In this document: one piece after another, positions 41,757-50,501 of the stretch | How the letters are laid out: every line of letters begins with the position of its first letter | Position numbering within the stretch: position 1 is the stretch's first letter | Assembly (NCBI RefSeq): GCF_025264685.1 | Contig: NZ_CP073721.1 | Location: 2,905,001 to 2,969,000, forward strand | Direction: 5' to 3' | DNA from: Dactylosporangium roseum | GTDB taxonomy: Bacteria; Actinomycetota; Actinomycetes; Mycobacteriales; Micromonosporaceae | Length of the DNA: 64,000 nucleotides | The notes under the pieces: model-generated | What the model saw: the letters and a program-made list of their open reading frames with translations, nothing else | The model's database searches: none | What the model was told of the DNA's origin: nothing | Position numbers and translations under genes: made by a program

Positions 41757-42089
41757 ATGACAAGTCCGATCGTGCACTTCGACATCCACGGCGGCGACGA
41801 GCCGGGGCAGCACCGGTTCTACGCCGAACTGTTCGGCTGGCAGGTAGCAAGCCAAGGCCCGGGATACGCGCTCGTCCAGACCTCCGAAAATGGTCTCCAC
41901 GGCGCGCTCGTCGACGCCGACGCGCCCAGCGTCTCCATCGGGATCGCGGTCGAAGACCTGGCCGCGGCGCTCGACCGGGCAGTCGCGCTCGGCGGGACGG
42001 TGAAGATGCCACCCACCAACAACGGCTGGGTGACCAAAGCCCAGGTCGCCGATCCCGCCGGCAACCCACTGACGCTGATCCAGCGGTGA
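41757..42089 (+). CDS. VOC-family (glyoxalase/bleomycin-resistance fold) protein
   Basis: This 110-residue protein has two beta-alpha-beta-beta-beta units: IVHFDIHGGDEPGQHRFYAE, LFGWQV, then SVSIGIAVEDLAAALDRAVA and QVADPAGNPLTLIQR. It has the size and layout of single-domain VOC proteins. The usual metal ligands are only partly evident (His near residue 7 and the DPAGN..L strand). Function could be binding, resistance or isomerisation and cannot be assigned. Cotranscription with the ArsR-like gene suggests it responds to the same small molecule. Confidence 0.82.
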   Translation: MTSPIVHFDIHGGDEPGQHRFYAELFGWQVASQGPGYALVQTSENGLHGALVDADAPSVSIGIAVEDLAAALDRAVALGGTVKMPPTNNGWVTKAQVADPAGNPLTLIQR

Positions 42090-42204
42090 CCGCCCAAGGG
42101 GCGGCGAAAATCGCGTAGCGAGAAGACGGTGGCCGGCGCGGGCACAAGCAGTTCATCCACGCCCGGTTGCCGCCACGCCGGATGCTACGTTGGTGAATAT
42201 CGAC

Positions 42205-42405
42205 CAAGATCTGTGTCGAAGGCCTCGCCGGGCTGCCGGACCGGCCCCGCGGCGGCCGGCTCCGGCTGGGCGGCCCCGGCCTCGGCGACCCCATCCGACG
42301 GCTCCTAACCACCCCGAAGGCCTGGACCACCGCTCGGATCTGGCGGGCGCTCGAACGGCCGACATGAGCCCGCGCACCATCTACCGCCCCGGGTGCGAGC
42401 CGTCA
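42205..42405 (+). mobile_element. IS630-like transposase remnant
   Basis: One frame reads VEGLAGLPDRPRGGRLRLGG, then PIRRLLTTPKAWTTARIWRA and LERP, and another frame continues DMSPRTIYR. This is the helix-turn-helix linker of IS630/Tc1-type transposases (G..GL.DRPR.GR ... L..PKAWT..RIWRALGRPA.S.RTLYR). About 65 residues remain with a frameshift, and the DDE catalytic part is absent. It occupies part of the 640-base stretch between the VOC gene and the efflux pump. The rest, 42406-42733, shows nothing I recognise. Confidence 0.7.
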
Positions 42406-42736
42406 TGCGCCCGCTCGCGTGCTGGCGCTCGACGGTGGACCTGCTGCCGCCCTCTGCGGCGCTGGCCAGGCGTTGGTGGAGTGCGGCCAGCTTGTCTGCC
42501 GTCGATGGCCGGGTGGGTCGGCGGAGGGCCGGTCCGGTACTCGTAGGGTGAGTACCTCGCCGCCCGAGACGCGGGCCGGATCGGCCGCCCATCGCCGTTG
42601 CTGAATGTGTGCGAAGTGAAGAAACTGTGCAGATGGTGATCGAAAACCTCAGACGCCGGCACGGCATCATAGCGATGGTTTCGCGTATGCAGGAAGACTG
42701 ATCCACGTTGACGCGAGCTGATCCGGAGTTGGTGTG

Positions 42737-44197
42737 ATGTCGCGCCGAAACGGAGATCACGAGCCGAACAAGTGGGCGGGACTCGCGGCGCTCCTCGCGG
42801 GGTTCTTCGTCATCCTGCTTGATGCCACAATCGTGGCGGTTGCGAGTCCGAGCGTCCAGGATGATCTCAAGCCGGATGTCTCCGGCTTGTTCTGGGTCAC
42901 GGCCGGGTATCTGTTGGCCTTCTCCGTCCCGCTGCTCATCGCCGGCCGACTCGGCGATCGGTACGACCCCAAGCGTGTCTTTCTCGCAGGAATGGGCGGT
43001 TTCGCCGTCGCCTCGGCGTTGTGCGGACTGGCCCCCTCGGTGGGCTGGCTCATTGCCTTCAGGGTTGCCCAGGGACTCGCGGCGGCGGCGATGACTCCGC
43101 AGCCGCTCACGCTGATCCGCCGCCTTTTCTCCGCCGACGAGCGTGGACGTGCCCTCGGCGCCTGGGGCTCGGTCGCGTCAGCCGGCACGCTACTCGGCCC
43201 GACTCTCGGGGGCCTTCTGACGGCGTCCCTCGACTGGCGCTGGATCTTCTGGGTCAACGTCCCGGTCTGCGCCATCGCAATTCTCATGGGATGGCGATGG
43301 ATCCCGAGCAGTCCGGTGCACGCGACCCAGTTGGACCTGCTCGGAGCGGTCACCAGCGCGATCGGTCTCGCCGGTCTCGTCTGGGCACTGCTTGCCTGGC
43401 GCAGCGTCGCAATGCCGGCCATTGTCATCGCTGTTGCTGTCTCGGTGATATTGCTGGCCTTGTTCGTCTTCCATGAGCGGCGCATGGGTGCTGTGGCGCT
43501 GGCCCCGTTGAGGCTCTACCGGTCGCGGGGCTACCGCACGGCGAGCGTCGCGATGGCGGCTCTCGGCACCGCCGTCATCGCGATGGCGCTACCTACCATG
43601 CTGTATCTACAGGAGACGCGAGGCCTCGGGCCGATGGAGGCGGCACTGGTGATGGCGCCGGACGCTGTCATCGCCGCCGCGTTGTCCCCCGTGGGCGGCC
43701 GATGGGTCGACCGCGTGGGGTCTCGCCGACCGGCGATCACCGGAATGGCGTTGCTCGCGGCAAGTCTTGTCATCATCGGGCTCGTTGTCACCCTGAACCC
43801 GCATCCCTGGTGGGCGGCGCTCGGCGCCGCGGTGCTGGGTGTCTCCAACGCCGTGGCCTGGTCGCCCCTGTCGGTTGCCGCGATGGCGTCGGTCGACTCG
43901 GGAGTGGCTGGTGCCGCCTCGGGGATGTACAACACCGTCCGCCAGGCGGCGGCGGTGGCGGGTGTCGCGGTCATCGGAGCAATCCTGGCCGGCCTGGGGC
44001 AGCGGCCGACTCTCGCCTTCGGTGTCGTTTTTACGTTCCTGACTGTCATAGCGATCATCGGCGTCATGGCCGCATCCGGTCTGCCCAAGAGCTCGGCCGG
44101 AGATGACTCGGATCCTGGCACGGCGGCGGGTCCGGGAGCGGGAGACGAGTATCCAGAAGCCATCGATCACGTGGCGAAGGACGCTCAGCCCCAGTGA
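42737..44197 (+). CDS. MFS efflux transporter, DHA2 (14-TM, EmrB/QacA) family
   Basis: This is a 486-residue drug/proton antiporter. Fourteen hydrophobic helices are apparent, starting LAALLAGFFVILLDATIVAV with the DHA2 LD.TIVNVA-type motif D1. Motif A follows as GRLGDRYDPKRVF, motif B as RVAQGLAAAAMTPQPL and motif C in GTLLGPTLGGLL. The C-terminus is a soluble tail rich in Gly/Asp/Ala. Such pumps export antibiotics, dyes or metabolites using the proton gradient. The ATG at 42737 is preferred, with GGAG about nine bases upstream; a GTG at 42734 is adjacent. No regulator gene is intact beside it, only a LuxR remnant downstream. Confidence 0.92.
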   Translation: MSRRNGDHEPNKWAGLAALLAGFFVILLDATIVAVASPSVQDDLKPDVSGLFWVTAGYLLAFSVPLLIAGRLGDRYDPKRVFLAGMGGFAVASALCGLAPSVGWLIAFRVAQGLAAAAMTPQPLTLIRRLFSADERGRALGAWGSVASAGTLLGPTLGGLLTASLDWRWIFWVNVPVCAIAILMGWRWIPSSPVHATQLDLLGAVTSAIGLAGLVWALLAWRSVAMPAIVIAVAVSVILLALFVFHERRMGAVALAPLRLYRSRGYRTASVAMAALGTAVIAMALPTMLYLQETRGLGPMEAALVMAPDAVIAAALSPVGGRWVDRVGSRRPAITGMALLAASLVIIGLVVTLNPHPWWAALGAAVLGVSNAVAWSPLSVAAMASVDSGVAGAASGMYNTVRQAAAVAGVAVIGAILAGLGQRPTLAFGVVFTFLTVIAIIGVMAASGLPKSSAGDDSDPGTAAGPGAGDEYPEAIDHVAKDAQPQ

Positions 44198-44284
44198 TCA
44201 CCGGTGCGTTGCACGCCGTCGTGGTTACCTCAGCATGTCCGCACCGACCTCGGGCCGCCCGCAACCGGCGGTGGGCCCTGTTCC

Positions 44285-44507
44285 CGCCCCATCCGCTGCT
44301 CCACGTGACGGCCAGCTCGATACGAGACTTCCCGCCGATCTTCTTGAAGATCTTGCGCAGGTGGAACGCCACGGTGTGCCGGGACGGGAACATCTGCTTG
44401 GCGACCTGGGCGTCGGTAAGGCCCTCCGCAACCGGTTCGGCCACGGCGTACTCGGTGTCGGTGAGGACCGGGACCTGGCTGCTTGGCCAGAATCTGGCCG
44501 ATGCCAT
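44285..44507 (-). pseudogene. LuxR-type helix-turn-helix remnant
   Basis: The minus strand reads VPVLTDTEYAVAEPVAEGLT, then DAQVAKQMFPSRHTVAFHLR and KIFKKIGGKSRIELA. This is a complete LuxR C-terminal DNA-binding domain (LT..E..VA.LVAEGLTN..VA..MF.S.HTVA.HLR.IF.KLG..SR.EL). No sensory or ATPase domain precedes it: the frame opens only about 11 codons earlier. The frame continues to 44064 with no similarity. It is most likely the tail of a large LAL/LuxR regulator; a standalone small regulator is less likely. Confidence 0.65.
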
Positions 44508-44572
44508 GGAGTTGTCACGGCCGCGCAGCTTGCTTCGGACCCGGGACGAGTCGCGTGGAGAGCCGGCCGCGT

Positions 44573-45265
44573 TCAGAGGGGGACTTCCAAGCTGCCCACG
44601 GCATGTCCGTCGCTGTCGGTTGCCTCGATCGTCAGCAGGGAGGCGTTGGCCGGGACGTTTGGTTCGTAGTGGCGGTGCACGCGCCAGTCTGTACCGGTGC
44701 CTCCCGCGCCGCCGCTGACCATGTGGTAGCCGGTGCCGAGGTCATCCCGGAGGCGAATGTTCACGTCTAAGAGGCGGTGGCCCCGTGGCAACGGTGGGCT
44801 GAGTGTTGCTTCACCGCTGCGGCCTTCGCGGCGTGCGGCCGCCCACTCGTCGAGTTTCGCTTCCTGCGCCCGACGATGCTGTTCGGCCTCGGCGGTCGGC
44901 ATTGCGACGACATAGAGATCGACGCGGTTGGTCCACAGCTCGACGCTGGTGAGCACGAACGGCATGCCGTCGACCTGTGCCAGTGGTTGCGCGACGGCCA
45001 GGACCCGTGGCAAAGCAGGATCGGCGAGCGGTTCGAGTTGCATGCGGCCCGGCGGGCGGACATCGAATTGAGCGCGCCGTCGAGCGGCCTCGACGGCCTG
45101 TTCGAGGCGTTGCCGGGCGTCGGCGTGTGCGGTGTCGTCAAGCACGCCGCAGTCGTGCAGCGCGGCGAGCTGTCCCCGCAGTTGGTCGGCGTCGTTGCTG
45201 TAGGCCAACGATTCCCGGCCGAGTGCCGGCGTGAACACGGTGGCCAGCCACTGTTCTGCATCCAT
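44573..45265 (-). CDS. Hypothetical soluble protein
   Basis: The protein has 230 residues and starts MDAEQWLATVFTPALGRESL. The first 100 residues are helical with an acidic/Ala-rich amphipathic pattern (DTAHADARQRLEQAVEAARR). The C-terminal half is beta-rich (FVLTSVELWTNRVDLYVVAM, WRVHRHYEPNVPANASLLTI, EATDSDGHAVGSLEVPL), suggesting an immunoglobulin-like or CUB-like sandwich. I do not recognise a family. It is minus strand, between the LuxR remnant and the antiporter. The ATG at 45265 is the most plausible start; an extension to 45460 has no supporting pattern. Confidence 0.6.
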   Translation of the reverse strand: MDAEQWLATVFTPALGRESLAYSNDADQLRGQLAALHDCGVLDDTAHADARQRLEQAVEAARRRAQFDVRPPGRMQLEPLADPALPRVLAVAQPLAQVDGMPFVLTSVELWTNRVDLYVVAMPTAEAEQHRRAQEAKLDEWAAARREGRSGEATLSPPLPRGHRLLDVNIRLRDDLGTGYHMVSGGAGGTGTDWRVHRHYEPNVPANASLLTIEATDSDGHAVGSLEVPL

Positions 45266-45398
45266 GCTGTCGAGTCTGGCGCAATGACCGCGCCGGTGGG
45301 TGCCGCATGCGGGGTTACGGCGCATCTCCCGGTTCGCGGCCGGTCGGGGTGTCTTCACGCTTGCCGAGTTCGGTGCGGAGCCCGGCCTTGAAAAGGGC

Positions 45399-46763
45399 TC
45401 ATTGACCCTCGTCGCGCGGCGACCCGGACGACTGTTGCTCCGACAGGAAGGCGAGGCCATTTCGCATGCGCAGCTCCTCCTCGCCGGTCTGCTCGATCCG
45501 GCCGGCCGCGTAGCGCAGGATCGGCGGGGCCATCAACGATGTGGTGATGGCGACCAGCACGACGATCGTGTACGAGGCCACGTTGAGCACGCCCAACCGT
45601 AGGCCGGCCATGGCGACCACCACCTCGACTACCCCGCGGGCGTTCATCCCGGCGCCCAGCGCGAGGGCCTCCCACCGGTTCAGCCCGCTGGTCGCGGCGC
45701 CGATGTAGGCGCCGACGAACTTGCCGGCGATGGCGACGACCAGCACGACGAGGCCGGTCAGCAGCACCACCGGGCGCCCCAGCGTAGTGAGGTCGATGCG
45801 CAGGCCCGCGGTGGCGAAGAAGAGCGGCCCGAAGACTGCGAACACCGACGTACGCAGGGGGGCGAGCCGCTTGTTGACAGGGACTCCGCTGGTACCGATC
45901 AGGATGCCGCCGACGAAGGCGCCGAAGATCGCCTCGAGGCCCAGCGCCTGGGTAGCCGCGGCGGAGCCGAGCACGACCACCGCCGAGACCGCGATCGGCG
46001 GCCCGGTTTCGTCTCCGGCCATCGACCAGGCCAGCGCCCGCCTGACGAGCGGCCGGCCGACGAGGACCGCGGCCAGGATCACCAGGAGCAACCAGAGCAG
46101 GGACAGCCCGACGTCCCGCGCGCGGAGCGCACCGGTGGCCATCGCGGACACGATCGAGAGCATGAACCAGCCCAGCGCGTCGTCGACCATGCCCGCGCCC
46201 AGCGTGAGCTGGCCGACGTTGCGGTGCAGCAGGCGCATGTCGGCGAGAGTCTTCGCGATGACGGGAATCGCGCTGACACACATCGTCACACCCAGGAACA
46301 GTGCGAACGTCTCCCGGTCGCCACCACCGGAGAGGACGTCGGCGGGCAACAGGTAGCCGAGGCCGACGCCCAGCCCGAGCGGCAGCAGGAAGCCGGCGGC
46401 GCTGATGCGCACGGCGGTGCCGCCGCGGCGCCGGATCATCGGCAGGTCGATGTCGACGCCGGTGAAACCGACGAGCAGCAGTACGCCGAGCTGACCGGCC
46501 GCGTCGAGCAGGTGGTACTGCTCGGCCTGTGGCGGGACGAGCCATCGGGAGAACGAGGGCAGAATCTGGGCGAGTACGGTCGGTCCGAAGAGCACACCGG
46601 CGCACAGTTCGCCCACGATGGCGGGAAGGCCGATCCGCCGAGCCAGCCTCCCGAGCAGCAGCGCGGCGAGAACCAGCACCGTCACCTGCAGCAGGAAGAG
46701 GGAGAGCGGCCGGGCCCCGAGCGGCGCGATCGGGGCAGCCAGGATGACCTCAGAAGTCGACAC
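45399..46763 (-). CDS. Cation/proton antiporter (CPA2/Kef type, no regulatory domain)
   Basis: This 454-residue membrane protein has about twelve helices. CPA2 features include the opening LLGRLARRIGLPAIVGELCA, GVLFGP, LLVGFTGVDIDLPMIRRRGG, MSVIPVIAKTL-like AIPVIAKTLADMRLLHRNVG and the discontinuous-helix region GMVDDALGW, whose acidic residues serve ion binding. A late block reads LALGAGMNARGVVEVVVAMA. There is no C-terminal RCK/TrkA-N domain, so it resembles stand-alone Na+/K+:H+ antiporters. In actinomycetes such proteins are often placed at the edges of antibiotic clusters, but a link to the PKS is not shown. Confidence 0.9.
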   Translation of the reverse strand: MSTSEVILAAPIAPLGARPLSLFLLQVTVLVLAALLLGRLARRIGLPAIVGELCAGVLFGPTVLAQILPSFSRWLVPPQAEQYHLLDAAGQLGVLLLVGFTGVDIDLPMIRRRGGTAVRISAAGFLLPLGLGVGLGYLLPADVLSGGGDRETFALFLGVTMCVSAIPVIAKTLADMRLLHRNVGQLTLGAGMVDDALGWFMLSIVSAMATGALRARDVGLSLLWLLLVILAAVLVGRPLVRRALAWSMAGDETGPPIAVSAVVVLGSAAATQALGLEAIFGAFVGGILIGTSGVPVNKRLAPLRTSVFAVFGPLFFATAGLRIDLTTLGRPVVLLTGLVVLVVAIAGKFVGAYIGAATSGLNRWEALALGAGMNARGVVEVVVAMAGLRLGVLNVASYTIVVLVAITTSLMAPPILRYAAGRIEQTGEEELRMRNGLAFLSEQQSSGSPRDEGQ

Positions 46764-46928
46764 GGCGGCGAGAGTCCTTCCTCATCGCGGGAGAGCCCGA
46801 TCGGCGTCCCGCAACGGCGGCCTGCGCAGAGGTTCCGGCAGGCGATCAGCTTCGGCGCCCGCCGGTGGTGCCAGCCGCAATGTCTCCGCGATCGTTCGCG
46901 CGCCCCGTGGAATCAAACCTGAGGTGCG

Positions 46929-47753
46929 TTAGAACCGGAACCTCACGATCCTGCTCGATCGTTTCAAGCCCGGCAGGAGGTTCAACAGGCGATACGTGCG
47001 GCGTATGTTCGGGGGTGCCTTGGCCATGAGCACCGGTGCGTCGTACATCGGCGCCTCGTCGACGTATTCGAGCCGCGGGTGCCAATCGGCCAGCGTGGCG
47101 GGGTCGTTGAAGCCGCAGTTGAACTGGGTGTCGTATTTGCGCAGCATGGGGTTCCACTTTGAGCTGCGCCACGCCCAGACCGACACCGTGTCGATCTGTA
47201 TTTGTCCGGTGGGAAAGGCGTCGATGCCGCTCGTCACAAGCCGCCGGGCCTCGGTCTCGGTCAGATAGGGCACCAGTCCCTCGGCGATCATCAGCAACGG
47301 GCGGCCTCGGGGGATGCGTTCCAGCCAGGTCAGGTCGGTGACGCTCGAGCCGATCTGGGTGTAGTGCTCGCGCGGCGGCAGGAATCGTTTCCGCAGTTCG
47401 ATCACGGCGGGGTAGTCCAGGTCGTACCAGTCGACGGTGGCCGGCGGGTCGATCCGGTGGACCCGTGCGTCGAGCCCGCAGCCCAGGTGCAGCACCACCG
47501 CATCAGGATGATCGGCGAGGAAGCTTCGGGCCCAGTCATCGTGAGCCTTGGCGCGCACCACGGCGACGAGGCCCATCTGACTGGTGCCGGATCTGCCGTT
47601 GTCATAGTCGGGGTCGAGGCGGCGCATCACCCGCTCAGCGTATTGATCGCCGAGGATCGGGTCCGGAAGCCGGTTGTCCAGTGCTTTGGCCTTGAGGACA
47701 GGGGTGAGTGTCTTCTGCGCTCCGACGAGCTCAGTGTCTTTCACGACTCCCAA
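46929..47753 (-). CDS. LCM/PPM-family O-methyltransferase (TcmP-like)
   Basis: This is a 274-residue methyltransferase of the leucine-carboxyl-methyltransferase family (TcmP/PPM type). Signature segments are LPDPILGDQYAERVMRRLD, the SAM-binding VLHLGCGLDARVHRIDPP, ATVDWYDLDYPAVIELRKRF and LLMIAEGLVPYLTETEARRL. Bacterial members methylate carboxyl or hydroxyl groups, often in polyketide pathways. It ends with a basic tail (RRTYRLLNLLPGLKRSSRI). Position at the edge of the PKS region suggests a tailoring role, though many such genes are also scattered in genomes. A 168-base gap separates it from the DUF5988 gene on the same strand. Confidence 0.88.
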   Translation of the reverse strand: MGVVKDTELVGAQKTLTPVLKAKALDNRLPDPILGDQYAERVMRRLDPDYDNGRSGTSQMGLVAVVRAKAHDDWARSFLADHPDAVVLHLGCGLDARVHRIDPPATVDWYDLDYPAVIELRKRFLPPREHYTQIGSSVTDLTWLERIPRGRPLLMIAEGLVPYLTETEARRLVTSGIDAFPTGQIQIDTVSVWAWRSSKWNPMLRKYDTQFNCGFNDPATLADWHPRLEYVDEAPMYDAPVLMAKAPPNIRRTYRLLNLLPGLKRSSRIVRFRF

Positions 47754-47921
47754 TCCCTTGAAGCAGGAGGACTCCGCTACGCGGCTCGATGCTACCGCCG
47801 TGAACCGTCGCCGTGCCGGGTCTGGTCAACGCGCGGCGGCGCGGCTTGGGCGCGTGGTCCGGCCTCCACTCTATCGGGGCTCGAAAAAACCGTCACCGCC
47901 CTTGGGAGCTTCGTATCGCCG

Positions 47922-48152
47922 CTATTCGGCTATACGGGTTTGATAAGTCCACCGGAAGATCACCGCGTCGTTGGTGACAGCCTCCACCGGCTCCCTTTCA
48001 AAATGCTCGTACCCATTACCGTGCAGGACCTTGATCCGGTCGGTCTCCCGGGAGACGCGGCAGGTTCGCAGCTCGATGGGAAAGCTGTCCGGACCGCCCT
48101 TGAGAATGGCCTCGACGACATCAGTTCCAACCGGAGACGACTCCCTCATCAC
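47922..48152 (-). CDS. DUF5988-family small protein
   Basis: This 76-residue protein (GTG at 48152, ATG three bases later) contains VEAILKGGPDSFPIELRTCR, then KVLHGNGYEHFE and AVIFRWTYQTRIAE. That is the pattern of the actinobacterial DUF5988 family (I/V-L-GGP..FP.ELR ... YEHFERT ... FRWT.RTRIAE). The family has no known function, but members recur beside polyketide and nonribosomal peptide genes, as here. A GAGGT element precedes the start. Only about 370 bases separate it from the divergent P450. Confidence 0.75.
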   Translation of the reverse strand: MMRESSPVGTDVVEAILKGGPDSFPIELRTCRVSRETDRIKVLHGNGYEHFEREPVEAVTNDAVIFRWTYQTRIAE

Positions 48153-48520
48153 ACGACCTCCGTCAGCGTCCTATGGGCTTTCGGTCACGATTGACCGTAG
48201 CGAGATCACGTCGGTCGGACCACCCTTAATGACCCCCTAACGACCGAAACCGCCCTTGACCGGCGGCGGGCAGGCGGTTTCCCGAAATAGGAGGCGAGCA
48301 ATGCGGACAGGTTACTCTCGATAGGGCTTTGGCTGAGTGGCGGCCGCGTTCGTGATGACGGTCTCCGGTGGTTGGCCGGGAGCATTGTGGGCGGCGCGCG
48401 AGCATCGCCTCGGACCCGGCCGCCCGGACGAGGCTAGCTCGCCTTTAGCTCAGTTGTCGACGCTGTGGGTGCGACGACGGATGCCGACATTTCGAGCTGA
48501 CTCAAGGTCCAGGGGTCACC
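48153..48520. other. Divergent intergenic region with a seven-codon mini-ORF
   Basis: This spacer lies between the DUF5988 and P450 genes, which point away from each other, so both promoters should be here. At 48289-48294 a perfect AGGAGG is followed six bases later by an ATG at 48301. It opens a seven-codon frame (MRTGYSR, stop 48322-48324) 197 bases before the P450. No other gene or repeat is recognised. Confidence 0.5.
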
Positions 48521-49720
48521 ATGACACGCAACGCAGAGCTGTTGTTCAACCCATTCGAGCCGGGCTTCGCCGAGGATCCCTACCCGGCCTACCGGAAACT
48601 GCGTCAGGCGGAACCGGTGCACGAGTCGCCCATCGGTGTCTGGCTGATCAGCGGTTACGCGGACGTAATGGCGGTGCTGCGCTCGCAACTCTCCGTCGAT
48701 CCTCGCAACATCCAGGACGGGCCGTTCAGCGTGCGGCTCATCGAGGGCCGGGCCCTGTCCATGCTCGACCGCGACCCGCCGGATCACACCAGGCTGCGCT
48801 CGCTGGTCGCGAAGGTGTTCACGCGGCGCTCGATCGCCGCGCTCGAGCCGCTCGTGACCGGCCTCGTCGACGACGCGCTCAACCGCATCGCCGTCGACGG
48901 GCGGGCAGACCTGGTCGACGCGCTGGCGTTTCCGCTGCCGTTCGAGGTGATCTCGCGCATGCTGGGCATGCCGCGGACCGACACGGCGTACATCCGCGAC
49001 CTGAGTGGCAAGATCGTCCACACCCTCGACGTCGTCGCGGACGAGCAGGAGTTCCGGGAGATCGAGCGGGCGACGGCCGAGCTCGACGCGATCGTCGCCG
49101 ACGCGATCGCGTGGAAGCGCACCCATCCCACATCCGACCTGCTCACCGCGCTGGTCGAGGCGGAGGACCAAGGCGACCGGCTCTCGGACGATGAACTGAT
49201 CGCCCAGGTGGAGCTGCTCTTCGTCGCCGGGCATGAGACCACGGTGAACCTCATCTCGGGTGGGGTTGAGGCGCTGCTGCGGCATCCCGCGCAGCTCGCC
49301 CTGCTCCGCGACACTCCGGACCTCGCCCCCAACGCGCTGGAGGAACTCCTCCGCTTCGTCAACCCTGTGCAGCAGAGTCGGCGGATCACCATCAAGCCGT
49401 GGCCCGTACGCGACGGCCGGGTGATCCCACCGGGAACCTTCGTCATCGCGATGCTCGCCGCGGCCAACCATGACGAGTCGTTCTGGGGGCCGACCGCCGA
49501 GCAGCTCGACATAACCCGGCCGAACGCCCGGCAGCATCTGGCATTCGGCGGCGGTCCGCATCATTGTCTCGGTGCCGCGCTGGCCAGGCTCGAGGGCCGG
49601 ATCGCGGTGACCAGGCTGGTGCAGCGGTTTCCGGGTCTCGCCTTCGACCCCGCCCAGGAGGTGACCTGGAACGGCCGGATCAGCCTGCACGGCCCGGCCC
49701 GGCTGCCCATTGTGGTGTAA
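48521..49720 (+). CDS. Cytochrome P450
   Basis: This 399-residue bacterial class I P450 has the I-helix oxygen-activation motif AGHETT (236-241), a K-helix ExxR in NALEELLR and the heme loop FGGGPHHCLGAALARLEGRI with the thiolate Cys349. The C-helix region (LSMLDRDPPDHTRLRSLVAK) matches the CYP107-like families that hydroxylate or epoxidise polyketides. Acidic-alcohol residues in the I-helix are conserved, so it should be active. Ferredoxin and reductase genes are not next to it. Its position 1.2 kb from the PKS, beside the SARP gene, makes post-PKS oxidation the likely role. Confidence 0.95.
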   Translation: MTRNAELLFNPFEPGFAEDPYPAYRKLRQAEPVHESPIGVWLISGYADVMAVLRSQLSVDPRNIQDGPFSVRLIEGRALSMLDRDPPDHTRLRSLVAKVFTRRSIAALEPLVTGLVDDALNRIAVDGRADLVDALAFPLPFEVISRMLGMPRTDTAYIRDLSGKIVHTLDVVADEQEFREIERATAELDAIVADAIAWKRTHPTSDLLTALVEAEDQGDRLSDDELIAQVELLFVAGHETTVNLISGGVEALLRHPAQLALLRDTPDLAPNALEELLRFVNPVQQSRRITIKPWPVRDGRVIPPGTFVIAMLAAANHDESFWGPTAEQLDITRPNARQHLAFGGGPHHCLGAALARLEGRIAVTRLVQRFPGLAFDPAQEVTWNGRISLHGPARLPIVV

Positions 49721-49733
49721 CCGCCGGACGCTG

Positions 49734-50501
49734 CTAACGGGAAACTCCGTAAGCGCTGGCATGCCCGGACAGAACGGCCCGCTGGGCATCCTGGAGAGCT
49801 TGGCACGGCTCCAAGCCCAACTCGTCACGAAGCAGCCTCCGGACCGACCGATATACCGCAAGGGCGTCGGCCTGACGATCGCAGCGGTGCAGCGCGAGCA
49901 TTAGCTGACCATAGAACTCTTCGTGCAGCGGGTACTCGGAAACAACCGCATGAAGCCGCCCGACGACCTCGTGATGGCGGCCGAGCCTGAGCTTGGCGTC
50001 GACCAGCAGTTTGATGGCCTCCAGGCGCTGCTCCTCCAGCCAGGTCATGAAACCCTTGAGGATCGGACCGTTGCCCAGGTTGGCCAGCACCGGGCCACGC
50101 CACAACGCCAGTGCCGCCTCGAAGCATTCGGCGGCTTCATCGTCGCACAGCCGCCGGGCGTATCCGCGGCCCGTCTCGATGAGCCGCAGGAAGGCGTGGG
50201 AATCGAGCTCGTCGGATCCCATGCGGAGCATGTAGCCGGGTGCCTCCGTGATGACCGGGCTGGCCGGCCCAGCGGGTTCCCGCAGAAACTTGCGAAGTTC
50301 GGAGATATAAACGTGCACGCCCGCGGCCGCCCGACGAGGAAGGGACTCTCCCCAGAGCTCGGTCATCAGCTCGCTGGCCGCCACGACGCGGTCAGAACGG
50401 ATGAGGAGGGCCCCGAGGACGACCTCCACCTTCTTTGCGCTCAGCGACCGGCTGCGACTGGAGTCGATCACCCGCAGTGGTCCCAGGATTTCATACTTCA
50501 C
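49734..50501 (-). CDS. SARP-family (AfsR/DnrI-type) pathway activator
   Basis: This is a 255-residue SARP. The N-terminal OmpR-like winged helix (1-95) reads YEILGPLRVIDSSRSRSLSA, KKVEVVLGALLIRSDRVVAA and AAAGVHVYISELRKFLREPA. The bacterial transcriptional activation domain follows with ALALWRGPVLANLGNGPILK, EEQRLEAIKLLVDAKLRLGR and ADALAVYRSVRRLLRDELGL. It ends shortly after, without the ATPase domain of large AfsR proteins. SARPs bind heptamer direct repeats and recruit polymerase to cluster promoters. The divergent PKS start 445 bases away is the obvious target. It converges with the P450 gene, leaving a 13-base gap. Confidence 0.95.
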   Translation of the reverse strand: MKYEILGPLRVIDSSRSRSLSAKKVEVVLGALLIRSDRVVAASELMTELWGESLPRRAAAGVHVYISELRKFLREPAGPASPVITEAPGYMLRMGSDELDSHAFLRLIETGRGYARRLCDDEAAECFEAALALWRGPVLANLGNGPILKGFMTWLEEQRLEAIKLLVDAKLRLGRHHEVVGRLHAVVSEYPLHEEFYGQLMLALHRCDRQADALAVYRSVRRLLRDELGLEPCQALQDAQRAVLSGHASAYGVSR

